From Raphanus sativus (lineage: Eukaryota; Streptophyta; Magnoliopsida; Brassicales; Brassicaceae), in the NCBI RefSeq assembly GCF_000801105.2, contig NC_079513.1:25651640-25715639 (forward strand): DNA of 64,000 bases, given 5' to 3'. Within the stretch, counting starts at the first letter, position 1. Each line of letters opens with the position of its first letter. This document shows, one piece after another, positions 55,194-64,000 of the stretch. The notes beneath the pieces were generated by a model. The model did no database searches. It was not told the DNA's origin and saw only the letters and a list, made by a program, of their open reading frames with translations. Made by a program: the position numbers and the translations under genes.

Positions 55194-57744
55194 TTAGGTG
55201 CGAGTCTTGCCATAGAGATGAGTGTAAACAGGTTTGGTACGACGCACCAGAATCAAACTCAAGATGCAAGCGACGATGCAGAAACCAGACATTATGAGTG
55301 ACGTCAAGAAGTAGCATATGTAACCATCGCATTTAAGAACGTCATCCGGATTAAAAACGGACCCGTGCGCTTGTCTCTCTGCTTCCATGTCGTATATAGT
55401 GCTTGCAATCATACCAGAGAAGACCAGGGACCCAGCCGGATTGGCTAGAGTCAAGAAGTTGTACAAAGCTCCAAAGTTTTTCAGACCAAAGAGCTCAGAG
55501 GCAGTAGCTGGTACAATAGCCCAGTGAGCACCGTACCCTAGTCCTATCAAGAGTGTGCCAATGTACATTGCTCCAGGCCATCCAAACGCAAAGAAGACGT
55601 TTCCTATCGCCATTACCACCTGAGCCACTGCTAATGCTACTGGCCTTGGGTACGCGTAGTCTCTGCACATCATGCAACTCAATATCAGAAACAGAATGAT
55701 AGTAGATAGAATGTATGGAAGATATTTTAAATATTTTTTCTAGTTTATTATTTATTAATGGGATTTATTAATAGTATAATTACTTTTATTATCTTAGGAT
55801 TTTATGCTCTTTTATATATACCCTTTGTTTAAGTTTATAATTTGATTAACAAAAATCAAAATGCTTCTTTTAATTATTTGTTTATAATTTAAAGATTAAA
55901 CAAATATTTTTTTTCAGATCAGTGATTCTATCCTGAAGCTTCAGCTATATGAAATAATCAGCTCACAACAAACCTGACAACGAGCTCAGAGAAATAACCG
56001 CCGGAGATACGTCCAAGGAAGTTCCAAATACTAATCATAGACACAAACACATGAGTGTTGTTATAACCAAGAGACTGACTCATCTGACCAAGATTGTCAA
56101 TCACAGTCAAGCCGGAACCACCACCGAGGAGCAGGGAGGTGAAAATCAACCAGAAGTCTGCCTTCACTAGTGCCTGCGTGAGAGTAAAATCTTCACCTCT
56201 GTGTGGGCCTCTACGTCCCTTCACCCGGATAGCTCCTTTAGCAGCTGCCTGCATCAGCTGTGCTTGCAACTGAGCAATCCTCTTATGCCTCTCTGAAGCA
56301 GGAAGCGAGTCCACATCGCTAGGCTTCTCATCTTCCACTTCGCTCAAGATCAAGTCAGGTGTCTGCGTTCCCGGTTCTTGGTCTTCCCGTTTAGGGACGA
56401 GAGGCTCTTCCACCGTATCAACAGGACCGTTTGAGTCCATGAAGAAACTCGTCACGATCGGTACCAGGACCGGTACAAGGAGAATGACAAACAAGACAAT
56501 GGTGAAAATGGTGACGATGTTGTGGCTAACAACGACGAGATCTTCAATAAGCATAACGGCCATGAGATAGGCAGCGAGGAGAATGCAGACACCGTAGATG
56601 AAAATGAAGCTGGCTCCATCCGTGGGACGGATCTGCCTGTGACCACCAACGGGTCTGATGAAAAACATCAGAGAAACAGCAACAACCGCAGGGGCAACAG
56701 CAACCATCAAAATGATGGAAGCAGGGTCAGGAGAGTGGATCATTGTATATATCTGAGAGAGTATCGCACCGCCTAGTCCAGCAAAACCCTTGAGGATGCC
56801 CACCACTGGACCTCTGCTCTTGGGGAAGTTATGAACACCAGAGACTAATGACCCGGTGTTGAAGTAGGTTTCTCCATTGTTCCCAACGAATATGAGAAGG
56901 CACATCTGAAAAAACAAGAGAGAGGTAAGTGTCAGCAGAACAGAATATACTAATTCTCAGACATTTTCTAACACTTATCCCACTATACCAACCAAGCTAC
57001 TATAACAACAAGAAAAACAATGTTCAAGAAATAGCTAGATCTTTTAAGCTTTTTATATATATTTTACATTTATATTGATTCGTTTTATATATATTTTACA
57101 TTTATATAAAATACTTTAGTTTTAAGGTTTAATTATAAAAGTTATTTCGATGAATTATCAAAATTAAATATTTCAAACAAAAAAAATAAACAATTTTGTG
57201 AAATTATAGTAATATTATTATTTAATTTAACAGATTTAAACTAATTTAATAACACTAATATTAACTGATCTAAATCAGTTTAAACTGATTTGAATCTGTA
57301 GAAATTTGTTTTAATTAGAAAGTTACCGCCCATAAAAGCATATACTCTTTGCAAGATTCTCCTACACAGTAATATTAAGTCTCAAACTCTTTATCCTGTA
57401 CTTACAGCCCATATCGGAAGAACCGGAGCTCGGCGGGTGACGACAAGCCAAACCCATCCGTAACCGACGAGGTTCTGAACAGCGCCGACGAGAAGAGAAA
57501 CCCAGAGAGGGAAATTCTCGGAGAGAGACCCGGCTATGAAGCCGACACTGTCTCCGAGATCCTTGGCGACTCCGAGCCTAGCAAGCTCCTTCTGGTTGTA
57601 GTTAAGAGAGCTTTTGATGACGGGAGAGATGCTACCGAACAAGTAACCGTTGCCAGCGCAAGACTGTATCCACATGGCGGCAACGAAGACAAGCCATCTG
57701 TTGTTTATGAATGATGCGAACTTTTCTCGCGTTGTTGACGCCAT
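55194..57744 (-). CDS. Nodulin-like major facilitator superfamily transporter
   Basis: Three exons on the minus strand, 57744-57406, 56905-55974 and 55662-55194, give 579 aa, the length I recall for AT5G14120. The N-terminal half is the Nodulin-like domain (NRWLVFVAAMWIQSCAGNGY, then YLFGSISPVIKSSLNYNQKE). Family signatures include VGNNGETYFNTGSLVSGVHN and FPKSRGPVVGILKGFAGLGG. A hydrophilic loop of about 90 residues (EEPLVPKREDQEPGTQTPDL, basic KGRRGPHRGEDFTL) splits the halves. The second half resumes with DFWLIFTSLLLGGGSGLTVI and GRISGGYFSELVVR. About 12 membrane helices are expected. The substrate is not known for this family (NFD4/RIN4-type), and the membrane cannot be told from sequence. 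The ATG at 57744 starts MASTTREKFASFINNRW. Confidence 0.93.
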
Positions 57745-58719
57745 TGATGAAGAATCAGAGATCAAAAGTACGATCGGTGAAGTATTGTTGTCTGAGAATA
57801 ATTTTTCTAAAAAAGTTTTTCTTTTTTCTTTCTTTTGGGGTATATGTTTTTGTCTGTCTGTCTTTTTTTTTTTGGACAACTGTCTGTCTGTCTTTTAGAT
57901 ATGGTTTTAAATCCCTTTATAGTCTTAAATTTAAAAAGACAAGAAGACAGTGACGGGTAGATACTGTAATAGGGTGATTAAGTTTCTTGATCTACATTAA
58001 ATAAGATGATTAGAACATATTAGATCTATTGTTGATAAGGGAGACGTGTACAACTTGTAAAACAAAAGGGTCGATGATAATCATGAGCACTCAATGTAGA
58101 ATTGCTGTGTGATTGGTCATTGTAATTTCTTCAATGCCACTGGCCTACTTCCCCAGTCTTTTAAAGAAACTTTGATATCTCTTGTCTGTCTTTACTGGAC
58201 CAGGATTTGATTAATACTAGTATATTTATGTTTTACAATTTTTAATTTATTTTTGTTGAGCAAATATAATATTTAATTTAAAATTATAAATAACGACTAG
58301 CGTATGATTTGAGTAATTTGAATAATAAAAGTGAACATTAGTGGATGCTTGAAAAGTAATTACCTTAAAGTCACTGTCAGTACCAATAAGTTGAATTGAA
58401 TCTTATCACAATTGTTTCTTTTTTTGCTGGCTGAGATTAGTTGAGACAAGAAACGAGATAAATGTGAGAAAATATGAAAGGTTCTATACTCCTTTTTCTT
58501 CTTTCTATACTCCTATTTTTCAATGAGCTTATCATAATCTGCTGAAATTTTACACGGATTATCATTATTATAACAGTCAGAAGTAAATTAATGCATAATG
58601 GTGTCATGACTCGTGTCCTTATCAATTTAAAGATCAACTATCATTTCTAACCTACTTTCTTACTGAAAATGCTTACTATTGTTTGATTATAACTAGATAC
58701 TTTGTGATCCACGGAGCTG
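57745..58719. other. MFS promoter and intergenic DNA
   Basis: AT-rich, no gene. Short repeated CTGTCTGTCTG motifs occur near 57855-57893 in the presumed MFS leader. Confidence 0.4.
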
Positions 58720-58733
58720 TTATTGTGGCTTAG

Positions 58734-58871
58734 TTTTTTTTTTTTGACTTAACTTCATATTAAATTGCATAAGAAAAGAAAATGATTACAAGCCCACAGC
58801 TAGTGTATTTTGAGCTCAGCCTAGCCCATTCAGTTTTTACCCAAATCAAACATCACAACATCATAATAATG

Positions 58872-58909
<38 letters not shown>

Positions 58910-59850
58910 AAGGGCCAGTTAAAGAAAAAAGAGGAAACAGAGAGTCGCTGCCGATCAAACGCCATTGTCGATGATTGCGAGGGAGACAGTGTAACTTCAT
59001 TGAAGCCACTGCTGCATCATCCTTGAAGAAAGTCGCGGGTTACTGGTTCTGTAGCTGAGGATTCGGTCACGGACCTGGCGATCAATCAACCTGATGAGAC
59101 CATCGACAGACCGGTAAACATTGCGGTGGAGCCTGCTATTCCGTTCCTGCCAAATCCAGTAGATGCAACACTGCCAGGTCAGTAATATAAGTCGTCCCCT
59201 CCAGTTTCTGCTGTTGTATTGCTGCAACTGATTTGTAACATCTGTCCATTGTTGCTCAGGGTTCAGACCACATCGAATCGCTAAGGAAGACCACAGACTC
59301 CATGAGAAGGAGCAGTTGAATAGTAGGTGATCTCGAGACTCAGAGGCGGCGTTACAGAGTAAACAACTAGGCGATATTTGCAATCCCCATCGTAATAGCC
59401 TGTCTCGGGTTGGACAACGGTTAAGGATGAAAAGCCAGCACAGGAAGGAGTGTTTTGGAATCCCTCCCACTGTCCAGACTATATTCTCCCAAGGGACAGC
59501 AGCTCCATGTACAGTTAGGTACCTATACATCTGTCCCGTAGAGTAGACCGATGAAACCGTTCCTTCCACCTCCCACTCATAGTGATCTTCCTCTGTTGAC
59601 AATGCTAGGGTTGTGAGATATATATGTAGCTGCAGTTGTTTTTCCGATCGAGGATGAGGCAGGAGCCAGCGATCATTTCGGAAGAGAGAAGACACAGTTG
59701 CATCCCCTCTTATCCCAAGTGTGAAGTTTGAGTCGTTGGCAAGGAACCTCTGTAACGAGCCGAAAGGTGACCAATTATCTGTCCAAAATCTCACTGAGTT
59801 TCCATTCCCAATCCTGAGCTTAATGAAATCATATACTTCTCCTCTCAGCT
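58734..59850 (-). mobile_element. 5'-truncated LINE (non-LTR) insertion with 14-bp TSD
   Basis: The element is on the minus strand: its 3' A-tail appears as the T-run at 58734-58745. Identical flanks TTATTGTGGCTTAG (58720-58733 and 59851-59864) form a 14-bp target-site duplication typical of target-primed reverse transcription. Only the C-terminal coding part survives. A run of 36 A on the plus strand (58872-58907) lies in its 3' non-coding part. The perfect TSD and open frame suggest a recent insertion. Confidence 0.93.
58997..59848 (-). pseudogene. C-terminal fragment of a LINE reverse transcriptase (zf-RVT region)
   Basis: The frame is open from the truncation point (LRGEVYDFIKLRIGNGNSVR) to the stop. 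It includes RFWTDNWSPFGSL, the zf-RVT zinc-binding region (WTVGGIPKHSFLCWLFILNR, CPTRDRLLRWGLQISPSCLL and CNAASESRDHLLFNC) and the tail WIWQERNSRLHRN. This is the end of a plant LINE ORF2. Endonuclease and catalytic RT domains are missing, so it is inactive by truncation, although the frame itself is unbroken. Confidence 0.93.
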
Positions 59851-59864
59851 TTATTGTGGCTTAG

Positions 59865-60815
59865 TTAAGATTCAATCCATCCCCTATGTTGTAAAAGAAA
59901 TTTGTATACATATATGATGTCTATACACAACTTGCATGCATGTCCTTTTCAATTGATTTATCTGAAGGCAACTTGCATGCATGCATGCCTTTCTTTGCAA
60001 CTAGCACGAGGCTGTTTCTTCTTTCGCATTAACTCAAGTGATGTATATGATTGGTTTACGTGTTTATAGATTTTCTTGTCAAGGTTATTATTGCATTTGT
60101 AAATCAATAATACGGTGAAGAGTCGTTTTCCCGAGTTCTCATATGAGATAAATATATAAAAAGCTGTAGAGTAGACCAACATGCAATAAAAAACATGCGT
60201 TTAATATGCTAGCGGCTTGACTAGGATATGGATAAGTTACAAAAAATTATGTGGACAAGAATTTATTTTATCATCTTTGTTTTTTGGCACATAATGTCGT
60301 CTCCTAAATATTTGAACAACTTATCCATTTGATAACTTATTCAAATAAGTCAGGGATGACCGCTATTTTTATAGAAATTTACCTTCATTGATAAAGACAG
60401 AAACTCAATTCTCAAAGGCCAAATGTCTCTTACAACAAAAGAAAAAGAGGCCAAGTGACTCTTCTAATAAAAGTTACAAACCAGAAAAAAACAAGAGATG
60501 CTACATATACCTACTATATCGAATCAGATTCTTAGCATAACCAACACTCAATACATAGTGTGACAATATTATAATACATATATAGTTTTGATACGATCGA
60601 GTAGCTAGGAATCGTTCTTTTCTTCACCTCGCAACCTTCTAATGTCCTCCGGTTCAAGCCACTGTTTCATCAAGATCTCAATCTTGATTCAAGCATTCTA
60701 TAAAGTGGCATTTATGGGTGTATTTAGAAATACATCCACTAGCTACATCTCGCACATTTAACTCGTAGTTTCACATACGCACCAACTTGGTACGTTGTTT
60801 CTAGACATCGAGACG
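59865..60815. other. Intergenic, LINE to DUF3339 gene
   Basis: No gene is supported. A GCATGCATGC-type simple motif occurs at about 59974-59987. Confidence 0.4.
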
Positions 60816-61028
60816 ATGGCGCTGAATTGGGGACCAGTGTTAATGTCGGTGATTCTGTTCATCGTATTGACCCCAGGAGTATTGTTTCAGCTTCCGGGGA
60901 AGACCAAAGTGGTTGAATTTGGCGGGTTTCAGACAAGCGGCGCAGCCATTGTCATACACACTCTCATCTTCTTTGCATGTATCACTGTCTCCCTTATCGC
61001 TCTTCATATCCACATATACGCTGCCTAA
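60816..61028 (+). CDS. DUF3339 small membrane protein
   Basis: A single-exon frame of 70 aa, the usual length of this plant-specific family. It begins MALNWGPVLMSVILFIVLTP and includes GVLFQLPGKTKVVEFGGFQT between two hydrophobic helices (about 7-25 and 46-67), the second being AIVIHTLIFFACITVSLIAL. The family motif PGVLFQLPG...VEFGxFQTSGxAIxxHTLIFF is well kept. Members are predicted two-pass membrane proteins of unknown function. Gene order fits AT5G14110. The ATG is taken at 60816 because an upstream TTG extension is not conserved in the family. Confidence 0.9.
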   Translation: MALNWGPVLMSVILFIVLTPGVLFQLPGKTKVVEFGGFQTSGAAIVIHTLIFFACITVSLIALHIHIYAA

Positions 61029-61239
61029 AGTAATTTAACATTGCACCGTCCCTCATCGGTTGCTGCATCCTTAATTACTTCCAATACTCATTTTGTAATT
61101 GTTTTTTTCTGGTATTCAATTTTCTTTTTTGTTATTGTTTTTGATCAACTGTGATTCCTGATCCCCATTTTAAGTACTTGTACTAGAATAATTATAAGAT
61201 TTGCGTTTCCTTATTGTTTCGTTATTACCCTATATATAA

Positions 61240-63244
61240 TCTATTCTATTAATTCTTCAACATGTCCAATTGATAAACATTTGGTCCAATTATATTGTTA
61301 ACATTTTACTAATTAGCTACCTTTAGTCACATTTTAATACAGCTATTACGTGATTTTCAGTTATTATAATAACTTTCCTTTACTTCCTATAATCTAGGGG
61401 GCCATTACTCTTTTTCTTTTGAACATTAACTTTCATAAATTACTCTAATTTATACTGAATTAAATTAACATCTATTCTATTATACATGAACAAAAAAAAA
61501 ATACAACCGTAAACTGTTTTTTCTTTCGTAAATTGTACGACCATTGTTCCACTAAAACAAATATTAAAACTACATTTAAAACAAATAACATCTATTTTGT
61601 AACTAAAATATAATTTATTTTAGCTATACAATATATTTTCGAATAATCAATATTGACAATATCATTTTATTATTTTCAAAAAGGTATATATTTAAAGGCA
61701 CATTTTAAATTTCAAATTATGTCAATTCCTTTCAGAATTGTTTAAACAACCACATACAAAAACAACTAAAATAAATGATTTACATTTTAGACTCAAGCAC
61801 TGTGATATAACTTTTAAATAGGTATTTTCAAATCAAAACTATAAATGATTAAAAAATTTCAAAATCTATTCTATTAATTCTGCAGTTTGCCCTATTGATA
61901 AAGGTTCAGTCCAACTAATTTTTTTTAACGATCTATACTTAAAAATACTAACTTCATCAAATTATATATCGTGGCTGTAACCACCACTCCAACTACATAA
62001 TAATCGGTTTTCTTTAGAAAATATGAGGCTTTGACTTTTTTATTCAAAGCACACGTGAATGTAGAAAAGAAAATAGGATCATGGGCCTTGATTTACAATA
62101 CTCATTTTCAATTCAGTTACAAATTATAATGTGTAATATTTTTTGTTTGGTATAATATTACGTGTGTAATAATAATGTTTTATATCATAATATATAAAAT
62201 CATCTCATGAAACGTTAATGAAAAACATATAATATTTTTATTTAATTACTATTTGATTACTAAATAAAATTATAACTATAGTTTATTATTTATATAAAAA
62301 ATTAATAACTATTAATACTATTAAAGTTGAAGTATGTTCTATTGATATTAGATGAGTCCCATTAAAATAAATATTATTACTATATGTAATTGCTTATGCG
62401 TGTGTATATATAACTGTTTCTATCCATGCTGTTGTGATCTTCAAAACCGTTTTTGTGTTCGAAAAAAGTACGGCCGGCTCTACGTGTGAGTTAGGTCTTC
62501 CGCATGTTCTTTAATACATTTTGCGCTCTAATTCACACGTCAACTACTTTCTTCATTTTTGTTTGTAAATTTAATCAACTAAAAGTTATTTATTTTTAAA
62601 ATATTTGAAGCCTAAAAATTCTGTTCTTTTAAGGATGGATCATAAATTTGGTCCAGCTATTTGACAAATCGATTTGCGGGTACGGGTTATGAATATTTTA
62701 TGTGGAGTGAGTGTAGGTTGGTGAGTTTTGGATCGCGACTATCCGTCAACCCGCAAAGTATTTAAAAAATAAAAAGTTAAAAAGTAAATATCTTTTTTAG
62801 AAATACAGGAATTTGAAAATAATAATTTAAAATTTAAATCATGTATAATTTTTTTATTATAAATATATTTTTATAATAACTAAATTAAATAATAATTTTT
62901 AAAATATATATATTACCCGCAAATAACCACAAAATTAAATGGAGCGGGTTCGGGTACAAAATTATTTGTTTGCGGGTTTTGCGGATCAGATTTTTTTACC
63001 GAAAAATTGAAAATTCACGGGTTGACGGGTCAGTGGGGCGAATTCGACCTGCAACCCAGCTTTAACCGTGCATATACCAGATCAATTTTTTAAATTGCTA
63101 TTATTTAATAAATATATTTTGATTAAGATTTATACACAAATATGATTACAAAAAATATAAATATACTAAAAAAACAAAAATATCAAAAAGTTAAATTTAA
63201 AACAAAAAATATACCCGCCCTTTTAAGGGCGGGTCAAAATCTAG
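61240..63244 (+). mobile_element. Helitron-like element, possibly nested copies
   Basis: The 3' end is clear: a CCCGCCC-TTTTAA-GGGCGGG hairpin (63214-63232), then TCAAAAT and CTAG (63241-63244), followed by T. 5' ends of the type TCTATTCTATTAATTC, preceded by A, occur at 61240 and again at 61865. A third related start (TACTATTAAAGTTGAAG) is near 62317. So either a 2005-bp element or a 1380-bp one with a stacked fragment is present. The centre (about 62670-63060) is rich in GCGGGT/ACCCGC motifs. No Rep/helicase frame is visible. Confidence 0.7.
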
Positions 63245-63943
63245 TGATATCACTTAATTTTTTATATATGAACACATCACTTCATGCGTGGACGGGTGTA
63301 CTATATTCCTTTTTCTAAATTATGAATACGGATACAGTAACAGTAGTATAGTTTTAGTAATATTGTTGAAAACTAATTAGAAAAAGTATAATATTAAGAT
63401 GTCCTATAAAATATCATCGACTTTACAACTTGACATTAAGAGTATGAAAACAACATGCGAGTATATATATGCAGATGATGATACCTTCAAGAAGCAACAT
63501 ATGTTAATTAATTAATATCTCTCCCCCCATTAACTTGCACTCAATAAGAACTAGGTATCGTCACGTCAAATGTAGTACAGCTTATCAAGTTGTTGTGTTT
63601 GTTATTTTTGAATTCAACGTTACTATTTTCACTAATACAGCTTCATCAAGTTCAAACTGTAAATAACTACACGCCACTACATTAGTCTTTATTCAACTCC
63701 GGAGCTATTTGGGCTTTTACAATCTTAAAGGGCCCATATAATTAAAAAAAGAGACGGCCCATAGAAAAGGGGACACCAGAACAGTGAGTGGAAGGAATCA
63801 CGATGAACGAGCGAACCACCTGCCTTGGTTGCTTCCTCCAAGTAAAAACATAAACCCTCTTTTAAATCCCTAAAGCTTCCTTCCACCCGGAAACAGTGCT
63901 ATCTGAGAATCTGATCTTAACGGATTCGTTAATCGAAAAAACA
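63245..63943. other. Promoter region of the last gene
   Basis: No coding frame is supported. The TATA-rich and GGCCCA-containing sequence at 63710-63770 (GGGCCCATATAATT and GGCCCATAG) resembles site-II/telobox-type promoters of housekeeping genes. Confidence 0.4.
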
Positions 63944-64000
63944 ATGGGTTTGACGAACTTCATACTTACGGTGGCAGGAGTAAGCGCCGTGGTGATGCTA
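63944..64000 (+). CDS. Start of a small membrane-anchored protein (partial, cut by the window end)
   Basis: The last 57 bases open with ATG and encode MGLTNFILTVAGVSAVVML, a hydrophobic N-terminal helix in a good start context (ACAATGG). By gene order this is the AT5G14105-type short protein of unknown function. The frame runs off the window, so nothing more can be said. Confidence 0.6.
   Translation, partial: MGLTNFILTVAGVSAVVML

Overview
This is plant nuclear DNA from the mustard family. The genes have short GT-AG introns in an AT-rich background, and their order matches, as I recall it, the reverse of Arabidopsis thaliana chromosome 5 from about AT5G14420 down to AT5G14105 (ancestral block R). 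Many Arabidopsis genes expected between them are absent. That fits one fractionated subgenome of a Brassica- or Raphanus-like triplicated genome. Locus names come from memory of the families and gene order, not from a search.

Layout. 0.3-7.3 kb: RGLG-type RING/copine E3 ligase, pollen arabinogalactan protein AGP6, a CCT-motif gene with an apparent frameshift, and a ubiquitin-like protein. 7.7-12.7 kb: a non-autonomous Helitron carrying captured fragments of a GatA amidase gene and a UBC ubiquitin-conjugating gene. 14.5-16.5 kb: an intronless PPR protein. 18.7-19.8 kb: an R2R3 MYB (MYB40-like). 22.6-27.2 kb: AG-peptide, plastid ribosomal protein S13 and carboxylesterase CXE16. 27.5-28.7 kb: a hAT element with intact TIRs and an 8-bp TSD. 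29.7-33.9 kb: COP9 signalosome subunit CSN3 head-to-head with a phosducin-like protein. 34.1-37.9 kb: an ankyrin-repeat protein. 38.1-44.7 kb: a gene-free stretch with two Mutator-type elements, one filled with telomere-like repeats and one a Pack-MULE carrying a DRIP RING exon. 44.7-57.7 kb: an LRR receptor pseudokinase, a BAF60/SWIB chromatin-remodelling subunit (CHC1-like), a DUF642 cell-wall protein, a ZNF511-like C2H2 protein and a nodulin-like MFS transporter. 58.7-59.9 kb: a 5'-truncated LINE with a 14-bp TSD. 60.8-64.0 kb: a DUF3339 small membrane protein, a Helitron-like element and the start of another small membrane protein.

The genes are independent housekeeping or regulatory loci and form no operon or pathway. 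The only clear shared regulation is the CSN3/phosducin bidirectional promoter. I see no convincing new multi-gene system. The most interesting material is the gene capture by transposons (GatA, UBC and DRIP fragments), the telomere-repeat-bearing MULE, the broken CCT reading frame, and an unexplained GC-richer direct-repeat block between duplicated 3' flanks of the MFS gene. Exon boundaries were placed by hand from GT/AG sites, phase and family conservation.
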